A DNA stretch of 64,000 nt from Sorghum bicolor. Lineage: Eukaryota; Streptophyta; Magnoliopsida; Poales; Poaceae. Made by a program: the position numbers and the translations under genes. The DNA lies in the NCBI RefSeq assembly GCF_000003195.3, contig NC_012871.2, positions 18,234,658-18,298,657 of the forward strand. Reading direction: 5' to 3'. Below the pieces are notes generated by a model that was not told the DNA's origin, did no database searches, and saw nothing but the letters and a program-made list of their open reading frames with translations. Positions 35,369 to 46,973 of the stretch are shown here, one piece after another; the first letter of the stretch is position 1; the number at the start of each line of letters is the position of its first letter.

Positions 35369-37293
35369 TGAAAGCCCAAGTTTGGTTTCGGTAATTAATG
35401 ACACCAAGTTGCTAATGCTTTGTGTTTAAGTGATTTGAGTTAGGCATAGCAACACATGTGATGAAGGTGCATGGTGGCATGGAAAGGTGGCCTCATGATC
35501 ACAATGGGATGAAGCATGAAGTGAAGATCATGGTGATAGACGAGGATCAAAATTATCAAGGCTAAGGTATGAACATAGGGTTTTACTTTTGCCAGTCTAA
35601 GATGAGTAGAGAAGTGATTGACCGGGTTTAGGATAGATAGCCGACTATCAAGAGGGGGAATCACGGTCATCTCTCGAATCAAGTGCTACTAGGTCTACAT
35701 CTTGAGCATATGCATTAGGATCTAGTAAAGTGCTAACTTAACTCCTTTGGGTAAAAATGTTTGTGAAAAGCTAACACACATGCACTTTGGTGGTGGACAC
35801 TTGTTGGTGTTAGCACATTTACAAAGGAGGTAGAGTTCCTAGGGTTGAGATGGGTGTGGGTTCCTCTCTCCCTCCCACCGAGCTTGCGAAGCGGGATTCG
35901 GCGCTTTTGAGAAAATTAAGTGTATATTTTCTATTGCGCCGATGGGAAATTTGGAGAAGTCGCGGGAGTGTTTTCTCACTGAGAAACACTCACCGGACGC
36001 TGAGTGCGGAGGCATCGGACGCTTGCCTCAGAGTCTGGTGTGCTTAACCCTGCTAGGGTTGAGCACCGGACGCACTCTAAGAGCGTCCGATGGTTAGCGT
36101 CCGGTGTGAGGGCGTTTTGCAACCCTTTCTGTGTTTAAGTCCGGTGAGCACCGGACCCTCAGGGTGCGTCCGGTGGCTCACGTCCGGTGACCAGGTTTGC
36201 GGAACTCCCTGCGCATGAGTCCGGTGTGGACCTATAGAGCGTCCGGTGTTCTGTAGGTAGCCGTTAGAGACTGACACGCGAATTTCATGTAGGACACGTG
36301 GCCAACCCCTGAGCACCGGACGCTGGGGTTCGAGCGTCCGGTGATCACTTGGTAGCGTCCGGTGCTCCCTTTTTCAGCCCAGTGAAAGCAACCAACGGAT
36401 AGTTTCTTTGAGGGGACTTATAAATAGAAAGTGGCCGGCTTTGGGAGGCTGACTCATGCACATTTGATTACTTGAGACATACTTTGAGCGAGAGAACACT
36501 CCCTCCACTCATCTCCTTGCTTGATTGCTAATTCTAGTGAGATTGAGTGAGATTCAAGTGCATTGCTTTGAGAGTTGCATTTAGTGGCACTTGATTCTTG
36601 AGTTTGCTGCGGATTTCTTGTTACTCTTGGGTGTTTCCCGACGCCCTAGACGGCTTGGAGCAGCGTTGGTGTTGAGCTCGTGATTGGAGATTGTTTCAAG
36701 CCTCACCAAGTGTTTTGTGAGGGGTTCTTGAGCCTTCCCTGCGGGAGATCGCAATTGGCTACTCTAGTGGATTGCTCGTGGCTTGGAGGATCCCCATCTT
36801 GTGAGTGGATGTGCGGCACCCGCTGAGGGTTTGGCTTTGGATTGCCAATTAGCTCGTGATCCATCAAGTGGGTGTATCTCCACAACGAGGACTAGCTTGC
36901 CGGGAAGCAAGTGAATCTCGGTAAAATATCTTGTGTCATCTCGTGCCGAGGATTCTCTTGTAATTGTGATTGTTTGATTGGCTACATTTCTACTCTACAA
37001 CGTTGGTATAACAATCACTCCCCTCTCCTTTACTTTTGTGCTTACCTTGCTAGTTGTGTAGCTTGTTTAGCTTAGCTTTCTTGTTTAGGAGTGTAGCAAG
37101 CTTCTAGTCGTGCTTTCTTGTTGCAACTAGTGTTTAGCTTTCTTGCTAGACTTGTGTAGGTGGCTTGCATAGCTTAGTTGTGCTAGTGCTAGAATAGCTT
37201 CGCCTTTTGTTTTACTAATCAACTTGTCTAGTTGAAGTTTGTAGAAAATTTAAATAGGCTATTCACCCCCCCTCTAGCCATTTGGACCTTTCA
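35369..37293 (+). repeat. 3' LTR of the copia element
   Basis: 1,925 bp, paired with 21213-23143. Its CCGGAC array differs by a lost 20 bp segment (which removes the 18 bp palindrome) and a gained segment near 36085. Confidence 0.95.
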
Positions 37294-39190
37294 GAGACAA
37301 AAAAATTAAAAATATGCTCAAGTACAGCACTGGACCAAATGTACAGTGGACTACAAAAATCATAATTACTTCTCTACATAATGGAATTTACAAGAACCAC
37401 CGCATTCTGCATATATTTTCCATGAGCTGGCAATGATTTTCTCTAGACAAAGAAAATCATAATTACTCCACCAGCAAAAATAATTATGTCTTTACTAACA
37501 ATATTCTCTATTGGTTTTTGAAAATCGAGAATTGCTTGTTCAGTTGTTCTAGGTCATTACTTTTGTGTAGCACAGAGTACAGAAAAAGTAAATCAATTTT
37601 CTTTGTTCAGGTCTTGTCTTACTTGTTTACTGATATTTGTACTGTTTCAAAGTTGAAAAGGAGGCAGATTTGTCTAGTTTGACAACAACTCAGATTGTTT
37701 TTAGTACAGCTGATGGCTCTCCTTTTCTTTGTACAGTTATATCAGTTCACATTTAGTGTGCTACTACATGAAGAAAATGAGGATAAACCTCAGCTATACA
37801 GTTTGCATGTAAGCATTCAAATACTGCTCTAGAGCCCTTTACACTTCTATGAATGTTGTGAATCAATGTGTTTCTAAACCTTTATCCTCCAATGCCCTTC
37901 TATTAAACTTTGGACATCACACACTAACATGGTACTAAAGATATTACTGTAGCAATCCAGATAGATACTATGTACAGATTGTTTGATGCTAACAGGAATA
38001 TATCAATATATCTCCTAGCACCTGCTGATCAAAATTTTATTCTTGTTGCTGATGATTATTTCTTTTTGTCTATCTGCAAGTTTAAATTTAACAATATGCT
38101 CTTGCATCTATTATAAATTGAAATTACTCAGCTAATGGCCTCACTCTACAATGTTCTAAATTAGCTACTGTTGCATTCAATTTACTACTTAGTTTTGTGC
38201 AGAAACAATTAGCACTATAGTGCTATCCATTTTCTAATTTCAGTACCTACACAACTCTGAATATGCTTTAGCTTTTAGTTGTTTGTGTACTAATTTTAGT
38301 ACTTACATAGGCTATGAATTAACTTTAGTTTTCTATCTAAAACTAAAGCAGATTCACAGCATGTGTAACTTTAGCCTGATTGTAAAGTCTGACATATTAA
38401 CAAAGCTCAGTTCTTAGTTTCTTATAGCCACTTTTGTTTTTCAGGAACTTAGGGATGTTAGGGAGCACTCTGTAATAACCATCAAGCTCATCAAGATGCT
38501 AATGGATGCCTCATACAAGACACTACTAGATTGTTCAAAAAATTATAAAATTTCCCTTGATTAATAAGGAAAATCTAATATGTTAAACTGCACATATAGG
38601 ACAGCAACCAGATTTTCAAAGTTCCCTAACATCAGTTTAAAGGAGAACATCAAGGTAAATGCAAGTACATGGCCAATGGGCAACAGTAAGCAATTTTGAT
38701 CGCATAATAGATCGAGTCATGATAAATTGAGCAAAGTAAAATCTAAACATGGTAAAGCTCTTACCCTCCTCCTTTTGCTTGATCTTGATTTATTTCACAG
38801 TTGTTGTTGAGTGATATATGCCTTCAATGGTGGCACATGTCCAATATTATTATTGAAAAGCTTTTTGCCGACAATACTAGGATTCTTAGTACGATGAGTA
38901 TCTGCATCTCTTTGTACTGTAACAATACTTCCAGGCTGAGTCTACAAACAATAATTTTTTTATTTTTTTTAGGTACAGGTCATGGTATATATCTCAAGAT
39001 TACTTGGAACTTGGTGCAATAGTGTCACTACGTGCTCTAAGACATTGTCTTGTTCATGTTCACCAGTCTCATCGCCGTCTTGTATGGCTGGTGCAGCTTG
39101 TGTATTGTCATTGTTTCATGGTGTACTCTAAACAACAAATATCAAAGTAAAAGATTAGTCATCATAATCATAAGTTTAGCAAGAGGATGA
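37294..39190. other. Gene-free AT-rich stretch of the split CACTA element
   Basis: No frame, motif or repeat I can support. Probably intron or untranslated parts of the CACTA element whose TNP-like gene follows. Confidence 0.5.
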
Positions 39191-39229
39191 ATGATTAAAA
39201 AATTAGAAATATTACTTCATTCAGAGTTC

Positions 39230-40960
39230 CTTCTTTGTGTTGTGCCATCATTTTAAGAAAGTCTTGCTTTATTTCTTCTCTTATTTGTTTTTTCTTCTTC
39301 CAGCTCCTCTTGCATCTTCCTCATTTCTTCTCTCTCCCTCTCCCTCTCTGTAGCGTCGTGTGCAATCTGTTCTTTGAGGTTCTCAACCTATACTTTAAAA
39401 GCAATGCTCTTCTCTCTGGCTGCAGCTTCAACACGTGCATGAACTTCAAGGTTCTCTTTCATAAGTTCTTTACGAGTTCAATACTTAGACAAATATCCAT
39501 GACCATGTAATTTGGATGATTTGACTGTTGTGACTTCTTTGTATCATGACTAGCAAATCATGTTCTCCTCAACACATTATAGTGGCTGTGTATCAGGTCG
39601 TAAGCCAACCTCACCAATTTTGAAGGCTGCATTTTCCTAAATGAAATAACAAAATGTGTTAGAGTTGATTGACACAACCACAATACATATTAGTGAGAGT
39701 ATGTCTGAATTTGGAACATTAGTGGCAAAATTACTGAGAACATATTTTGTCATAGCAGAAGTCTTTGTAGGTTTAATAAACTAAATACATGGTAGCAAAG
39801 GTCAGTGAATAGCAGTTGTGGCTTCCTGTAGACTACCAAATCAGATCGGAGTAGACTGTCAATGATTAGTGAACAGCAAGCAATCATGCCTACTAAACAG
39901 ATGGGAGCAGATGGTAACTGAGTAAACAAAAAAACTATTAATTAGATTAGAGTGGATTAGACTTACTTCGAGATAGGGCAAAATGATCCAGTATATATAG
40001 ATAGATATATGCTTGATGAAAGATTAACTCACTTATACTGTAGCTGACATAGAATTTGACCAATTCCCATGTTTTGTGTGAGTGCTCCTCCAAAGAAGAA
40101 GATCACTTAGCTCTTCACCAGTTTCTTCGTTTCTCTAGAATAACAATACATAATTTAACACACAAGTGATGCATAATAAAATGGAAGAACAAGATTAGTG
40201 AACCATATGAATATCAGCTCGAAGCTACACTGAGAGAAGTTTTTGGAACCCATCAGATGTATGGTTTTTTTTCCTTACGGTTGGAGGAGTTTTGGTCGCT
40301 AACCTTCTGCCAAATGAAAAACAAAATGAAAAACAGTGGAATGTAAAAATGCTACTTTAGTTGATAAAGCTTGTTTGTCAAAGTACATTTAGAAGAATTG
40401 ACCTTGAATTCTTCGGATCTAAAATACAAGAGAAGGTAGTGCCACTCAACAAGGTCTATGTCTTCAGGTACATTTCCAATTCTCTCAGCATAGTTTTTGG
40501 AAGCTCTATACGTGGTACTCAGAGTGCCTCGCCATCCTTTATACCTCTCGCTGGCAATGTACCATATTTTCTCCTTTTGTTTTTCCAAGCTGCTAATGTT
40601 GGTGAAGTTCCGGATAAGCTGTTTAAAATAAAAAAGCAGTCAAATGTTTATAAAAATTAATATACACATCACACTGGTTTGATCGCTGCATATTGGTTGT
40701 GTCATATTCGTTATAAACAATTCATATTCTCATAATCATATTCTAAAAAAAATTGCAGTAGGAATAAAAAATAGTACGTTGTATATCAGCATCTCTTCTG
40801 CAATTTTTTCTTTGGTTTCATCCTTTATATTCTTCCAACTATTTACTCTAATGAGTGTGGCCCATTTCCTTGTAAATACTACGATCTCATCGATAAATGC
40901 ACAGTTGTTTGGTCCAATTGGTACTCATCGATAAATATGACACTGCATGAGAGATAGATA
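39230..40960 (-). pseudogene. CACTA TNP/Transposase_24-like gene, decayed
   Basis: Pieces of a plant En/Spm Transposase_24 protein can be read in order on the minus strand, separated by intron-like gaps. About 40925-40780: CAFIDEIVVFTRKWATLI. About 40625-40403: RYKGWRGTLSTTYRASKNYA and DLVEWHYLLLYFRSEEFK. About 40306-40200: a poor exon with NHTSDGF. About 40140-40040: ETGEELSDLLLWRSTHTK. About 39510-39240: a coiled-coil tail KELMKENLEVHARVEAAA. At least two stops. This family supplies the second CACTA protein, which binds subterminal repeats. Confidence 0.65.
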
Positions 40961-42577
40961 AAAACATGGTTAAGTTCTCTATGATCACATGCAGTGTGCA
41001 TTGCTCATTATCCATTGCATTCCCTTCCCAGCGGTAAAAATATAAATAACGATACCTGAATTACTTCCGGTTAATATGCTACATCGGTATTATCTGTGCG
41101 CTTACGAATCTTTTATTTTCTAGACAAGTATTTTTTACACTGTTGCTAGAATAGTTATAAGAGTCTATTTATAGTAATGACGCTAAGAAATGTTACAAGC
41201 ATATACATTTAATTTCAGCACCTCTATTCCATGCTAGGGATGACAACTTAGCTTAAGTGGTGTTAGAGGTGTCAACGATAACCTTCTGATCTTAGCTTGC
41301 CACCTCTTTATAGGAGTGCCTTCAACCAAGGAGTGCCCTCAACCAGCACACTTTCCCACACATCTTGTACCATCTCACAAAATCCCTCCCTCAAAAACCA
41401 ACTCAATTCAAATTTAAATTAAGATTGGTAAGACGACGATGGATTATTTGTGCTTAATAACAGCGGAGTGTGATCAGATACCTCTCTGGATAGAGCATAT
41501 TTGGATTCAAACTTTGTACAAACCAAAATTTTATCTAACTTCTTGAAAGTCTGGTTTGTAAGTGGTTGGCCCAAGTAAACTTTCTACCAGACATTTCTAT
41601 TTCTCTAAGATTCAAAGAATCAATTACCGCATTAAAAAGAAAAGGTCATCTATCATTGTAACTAACAGTATTTTTCTCGTCGGGTCTATGAATAATGTTA
41701 AAATCACCACCTATAACAATAGGTAAAGTGTCTTTTGAACATATTTGTACTACTTCAGGCAATAAATTAGATTTCTGGTCCACTTGAGCTGGCCCATAAA
41801 CTAAAATTAGGTTAAACTTAAAATCGTCTTTCTTGTGTCGAACCTTGAACCGAATAGAAAAGTCACCTTTCTCAATTTCACCAATATAAAAAAAACAAGT
41901 TTATTCCTAGAAGCATGCCACCACACCGACCCTCCGGCGCCATGCAATGCCACAAAAAATATCTACCAGCGTAAATATATATAATTCAAAGTGGATTGCG
42001 AAAAATTGGCTCTATTGATTTCCGATAAGGCAATAAAATCTAGGCATTTTTCTTTTGTTATGTCAGATAAAAATCTATACTTCATAGTATCAGCAAAATT
42101 GTTACAATTCTAAAATATTCCTTTCATCTAGACTACTTTTTATTATTTTTTTCCTATTCTTAGAGTGTGCCTTTTTTTTTGTGATACAGAGGTATGTAGA
42201 CACAACGAGTCACAGCCCACATCTGCTAGGCCTTCAGAAATTTCCGAGCATATCAAATTCAAAGTTTGTAACTCCAGAACAAACTGAAGAGGCAACATCC
42301 AAAACACAATTATTACCGGCAGCTTGCTGGTCAACCTTTTTCATTCTAAGAAATTCTAAATCTCTAAAAGTATTTATAAAGTGCGACATTTCTTGCTCAT
42401 TATTACTGAGAACCACCCCTAAAGAATTAGTTCTAGCTAAAAAAACAGAATCATCAAGAGTATTGAAAGAGAGGGGACGAGATCCTTTACCTTTGCATGA
42501 AGAAGAATCCAAATTCCTTCAGGCTTTCAATTTGTTGCTTTCTCCAACGAGTCTTGATCCGAAGTTATCACATTCCT

Positions 42578-42752
42578 TTTAGGTCAGTCTCAATGCATAG
42601 TTTTATGGTAGGTAACCGAGTCACAGGAGTTTCATGTCTCTCATCTGATGAAACTTCTTCATTTAATGACTCTGCTAAGTCAGCAATTTTACTTATGTGA
42701 CACCATATTTAATGTGCATGATATTATCATGAAACATGCATTGAGACTGGCC
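42578..42752. mobile_element. Tourist-like MITE in the LINE remnant
   Basis: Terminal inverted repeat GG(T/C)CAGTCTCAATGCAT, flanked by TTA on both sides (42575-42577, 42753-42755). 175 bp, non-coding. PIF/Harbinger-type target site. A relative lies at 52510-52704. Confidence 0.85.
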
Positions 42753-42918
42753 TTACTAGCTCTCACCGGCAAAACTATCTCACTATTTTGAACATGAGTC
42801 TTACTTAAGAAAGAGTCCAGAGTTATCATGGGTAGACAACAAATCAGCCATCCCATGTGCAGATCCATCTGATGTCACCTCACTTGGAGGAAGCATTATC
42901 ACAGTTTTTTCAGACTTC

Positions 42919-43244
42919 GGGCCTGTTTGGTACAGCTCACAACAGCTTCATGAGCTGTTGTCAGCTGTTTTTTTTGCCAAACACTTATTTCCAAAACAGC
43001 TTCATGGGTGAAGCTGTTTTTTCCCTCCTCTCGCAAAGACATAAGTTGGATAAAGCTGGAAAAAAGTAGCTTATTGCAGCTTCTTCCTCATTTCTCTCTC
43101 TCAACTATGCATGAAGTAGTTGGTGAAGCTATTTTGCCAAACACTTTCTCCAAAACAGCTCAGCTTCATCTAGAAAGTCACTCATGAAGCTATTTTCTAT
43201 AAAAACAACTTTACTAGTGAAGTTGAGCTATGCCAAACAAGCCC
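42919..43244. mobile_element. Second MITE in the LINE remnant
   Basis: Perfect 12 bp terminal inverted repeat GGGCCTGTTTGG with TTC on both sides (42916-42918, 43245-43247). 326 bp, rich in CAGCTTCA/TGAAGCTG words. Tourist-like. Confidence 0.85.
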
Positions 43245-43467
43245 TTCACCGCTGCTGAGTTGGAACCCGTGGCGTGGTGGATAACATTGCGAGCAACCTG
43301 CTGCTGTCCACTTGACACGCCTGGACCGGCTGGCAGCTGGCCAAAAGCATTAGCATTATCAGTAGATGGATTGTCAAACTTCTTGTCATCTTCATCCATA
43401 TTTCCAGGTTCCTTATCCTCTGCAGGTTTATGTTATGATATTTTTTTGAATAGTCAGAGCTATTGAT

Positions 43468-43549
43468 GGTCGCTGTACTAAATATGTCCTAATTGTGGGC
43501 AATACTGCTAGCCATTGCCCACAATTAGAGCATGTTTAGTGCAGCGACC
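43468..43549. repeat. Long imperfect hairpin (36 nt arms)
   Basis: Arms 43468-43503 and 43514-43549 pair at 32 of 36 positions around a 10 nt loop. The right arm overlaps the left end of the Tourist MITE at 43528, so the hairpin may be two facing MITE ends around a TTA, not a microRNA precursor. Confidence 0.8.
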
Positions 43550-43715
43550 ACCTCCAGCTCGGACTTCTCCAAAAAAAATACCATAACAACACTATTTTCT
43601 ATTGTAGATGACCTAATTTCTTGCTCTACTCAAAATCAACCGGCAAACCAGAGGAAGTTGCCGTTTTATAGCTTCATCGACATATGCTCCCGTGTGTCGT
43701 TTACCAAACATGCCC
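43528..43715. mobile_element. Tourist-like MITE
   Basis: Ends GAGCATGTTTAGT and ACCAAACATGCCC are complementary apart from two transitions and are flanked by TTA on both sides (43525-43527, 43716-43718). 188 bp. Confidence 0.75.
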
Positions 43716-43894
43716 TTATTTGAGGTTCACTTTTAAACTGATGAATATGTTAACTTGTACACTCATAATTACTTGGACGAATCGTTGACTAACAGATTTC
43801 CTATACGACTAAAAGAAGTAGCCACATATTAATAACACACACGTGAACTGAAACCTCTGCTTTAATTTGCTAACCATCGAAAATTGGTTCTGGA

Positions 43895-44699
43895 TATAGA
43901 TGGCAAAACGGGCCACACGGCACGAGCACGAAACCGCACGTCGCGGCACGGGCACGATTTGGCACGCGTGCCTGCCGTGCCGTGCCTGACGTGCTACCGT
44001 GCCAGCCTCCCAGCACGAGCACGACACGGCTAGACCAGGAGCGTGCCGTGCCGTGCCGCTAGGCACGACAGCACGCCAGTACGAGCACGAGCACAAGCAC
44101 CCCAGCACGAGCACGACACGGCCAGCATGAGCACGAGCACGAGCACGACACGGCTAGACTACGAAGCTCCCCGGACGGATCTCGGCGACGAGGATGGAGA
44201 CGAGGAGGAGCAGGGAGGACGAGGCTACATCGAGGGTCAAGAAGGAGGAAGAAGCGTGAAGATGGACACCACTCCATCAAACTTCGTGTGGCTGTGACGA
44301 CTGCCGGCCACCGGGAAGACGAGGGCTATGGTTTCGCCCTTCACGGCTCAGCGGCGAAGAGAGGAGAGACGAGAGAGCGAGCGGCGGGGAGAGGAAAGGA
44401 AATGAGCACAGTGAAGCTAGGGTTTCGCCCCCTCCTTATATAGTCGGCCGCGTAACAGGAAGAAATGGACGGAGGAGATCGCTTGGGGGAAGGGATCCAA
44501 CGGCTCCCATGCCTGGAGCGGGCTGATGGAGTGGGCCGAGGCCGTGCCGGCCGTTGGAGTGGGCCGTGCCCGTGCCGTGCTGTCGTGTGCAGCTTCCAGC
44601 ACGGGCACGAGGCAGGCCGGACCGAGCCGTTTTCGGACCGTGCTTTCTCGTACCGTGCTCGTGCCGGCCCGTTTAAATTGGCCCGTTTGGCCATCTGTA
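43895..44699. mobile_element. Non-autonomous hAT transposon with GCACG-rich ends
   Basis: Target duplication GTTCTGGA is perfect and 8 bp long (43887-43894, 44700-44707), the hallmark of hAT. Terminal repeats TATAGATGGCAAAACGGGCC and TACAGATGGCCAAACGGGCC differ at two positions. Subterminal regions are packed with GCACGAGCACG and CGTGCCGTGC. The middle (44160-44450) is GC-rich and could be captured host sequence; no transposase is present. Confidence 0.92.
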
Positions 44700-44759
44700 G
44701 TTCTGGAGTGGCAGCAAAATAAGTTTTCGACTCTTTTAATTGATATCTATATCAAATTT

Positions 44760-46780
44760 ATTATTGACGCATGGAACATCTGTACACTGTCACTATATGA
44801 AATATGACATATTGAAATCATATTATGGCTTTGCTATTATATTATACGGAAACAAACAAAGGGCGCAATATATATTTTTAGTAGAGGTACTATTATACAT
44901 TTTTTTGATATTATACACACGTACTGCATAGAAATTGGACCTAATAATAAAAAAAATAAAAGGCAGAGGTACTATTTTTGTATATTTCAATAAATTATAA
45001 AAAGCAAATGAAAATGATACCGCTCAAGTACAGAGTAATCACGTCTGCAGATATTATCAGGAATTCATAAGAAATCACATCTCTCAAGTTACACTTTAGG
45101 AAATATTAGGACTTTGAGCATTAGTTTATATCTTATAATACATCAATTTGTAACAAAATAGATGTTCTATTGATGCATGCAACTCCTGTGCACTAGATTA
45201 GATGACCTGTTGAAATCATATGACCTGTTGAAATCATATTGTGGTTTATTATAGAAAAAGGAATCAAAGGTAGTATACTACATACTACGTAGAAATTGGG
45301 TCTAAAAGAAGGCCAGCAATATACTTTTATTAAATAAGAAAAATCAAATAAAATCAGAGTTCGAGTAGAGAGAAACTGCAGACATATATATTATCGAAGT
45401 ATGCATGAAGCAAGAACCGTTGTTTCTAATGATACATGGCACGTAGTCTCAAACTAGATATGACATCTTAACCAAGACGCTCTAACTAAACTGATCTAAT
45501 GACGACGCGACAGCTGACTATGACGCGGTTGTTGCATGCACCAAGACACTTCGATGCTTCTGAATCCACCAAGTGATCAATCCAAACAGCGAGTTTCACT
45601 TCAACGGCAACGAAACTCTTATTCCAAACAACGATGATCATTTGTATCGGTTTTAGACATTGGGAGAAAAAACTCTATGTATATATGTGTTACGAATTTT
45701 ATACTTATAAAACTATATATAAAGCTTTTTACATATCTATTTAATTTTTGATGTGGTCTATTCATTTTATTATAGGCAAAGCTTAATTATAAAGCTAAGC
45801 CTATAATTTTCATTTATATATACTTAATATGTGTGTAATATATATATTATTATATCAGCATAAAATATGTATTGAAAAACCTATTATTATTATATAAAAC
45901 AATAAACAAAACCGAAGAAATGAAAAAAAAGAACCCCTTTAAAACCGGTTGGTAATATCAATTGGTGTTAAAGGGTTCTGCAACGTGGCAACCGGACCCT
46001 TTAACACCGGGTGGTATTACCAACCGGTGTTAAAGGGGAGAGGCTTTAGCCCCGGTTCCCCGAACCGGGACTAAAGGTGGGCCTTTAGTCCCGGAAGAGC
46101 AGCACCGGCTCGGGAACCAGGGCAACAGGCCCTTCCACTAGGCCCTTCCACTACTGCATAGAAACTGGACCGTACCTAATAAACGGCATATCTACTATCT
46201 TTATATATTTCAATAAATTGGAAAAAGCAAATTAAAATGATACCGCTCAAGTACAGAGAATAATCACATCTGCAGATATTATCCAGAATTCATGTCTCGA
46301 TCTGAAAGTTACCCTTTAGGAAATATTAGGATTTAAAAGTCTTACTTTGAGCATTATTAGTTTATATATTGTAATACATCAATTTGGAAAAAGTAGATGT
46401 TCCATTGATGCATGTAACTCTTGTGCACTAGATTAAATGACCTGTTGAAATCATATTATGGTTTATTACAAAGAAACAAAGGTAGTATACTACATACTAC
46501 TAGAAATTGGGTCTAAAAGAATGGCAGCAGTACTATCGTTATTTTTATTAAACAAGAAAAATCAAATAAAATCAGAGTTCGAGTAGAGAGAAACTGCAGA
46601 CATATATATTATCGAAGTATGCATGGAGCAAGAACGGTTGTTTCTAATGGTACATGGCACGTAGTCTCAAACTAGATATGACATCTTAACCAAGACGCTC
46701 TAACTAAACTGATCTAATGACGACAACAGCTGACTATGACGCGGTTGTTGCATGACACTTCGATGCTTCTGAATCCAACA
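44760..46780. repeat. Tandemly duplicated AT-rich block beyond the 3' end of lipid-transfer-like gene A
   Basis: About 44923-45569 matches about 46151-46778 with small changes (for example ATGATACCGCTCAAGTACAG in both). Within each copy a looser internal repetition of about 390 bp is visible (44760-45140 resembles 45150-45350). The copies are separated by a CACTA remnant. No coding frame. Confidence 0.8.
45930..46153. mobile_element. CACTA remnant between the duplicated blocks
   Basis: Subterminal motifs CCTTTAACACCGG, AACCGGGACTAAAGG and CCTTTAGTCCCGG, then two direct copies of GGCCCTTCCACTA (46128-46140, 46141-46153) that look like a truncated CACTA terminus. The sequence at 45600-45930 is AT-rich and may belong to it. 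Confidence 0.65.
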
Positions 46781-46973
46781 AATCCAGAGCTCTAATAACT
46801 TATTATTTCTCCTGACGAAAGAATGGATCAACCTCTTGCTGCTACATACTTATATGGTTATCAACGACCTGCAAAAAAACCAAAAAAATAAAAGGATATT
46901 ATATGACAACAATTGGCTTGATGAAAAACTAACAGTAACTGGAAACATAATGAAAGGGTAAAAAGGCAATACC

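Larger units (their letters stand above)
21213..37293 (+). mobile_element. Ty1/copia retrotransposon, SIRE/Opie-like, interrupted by a gypsy element
   Basis: LTRs at 21213-23143 and 35369-37293 begin TGAAAG and end TTTCA. They are followed by an iMet-type primer site and preceded by a polypurine tract respectively. Flanks GAGAT and GAGAC look like a target duplication with one change. Gag and RT/RNase H are copia type and on the plus strand. Protease and integrase are missing, replaced by a nested, truncated gypsy element on the minus strand. Several nonsense codons make it inactive. Confidence 0.93.
41430..43440 (-). pseudogene. LINE (L1-type) remnant: end of ORF1 and start of ORF2 endonuclease
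   Basis: On the minus strand at about 42140-41440 the apurinic endonuclease domain is readable with shifts: CLDFIALSEINRANF, FKVRHKKDDFKFNLILVYG, LPIVIGGDFNIIHR, MSGRKFTWAN, and VSDHTPLLL at the end. Positions 42512-42234 and 43399-43245 encode the preceding region (RPLSFNTLDDSVFLART, LPAGPGVSSGQQQVARN). Two MITEs split it. No reverse transcriptase is present, so it is truncated at the 3' side. Confidence 0.75.
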
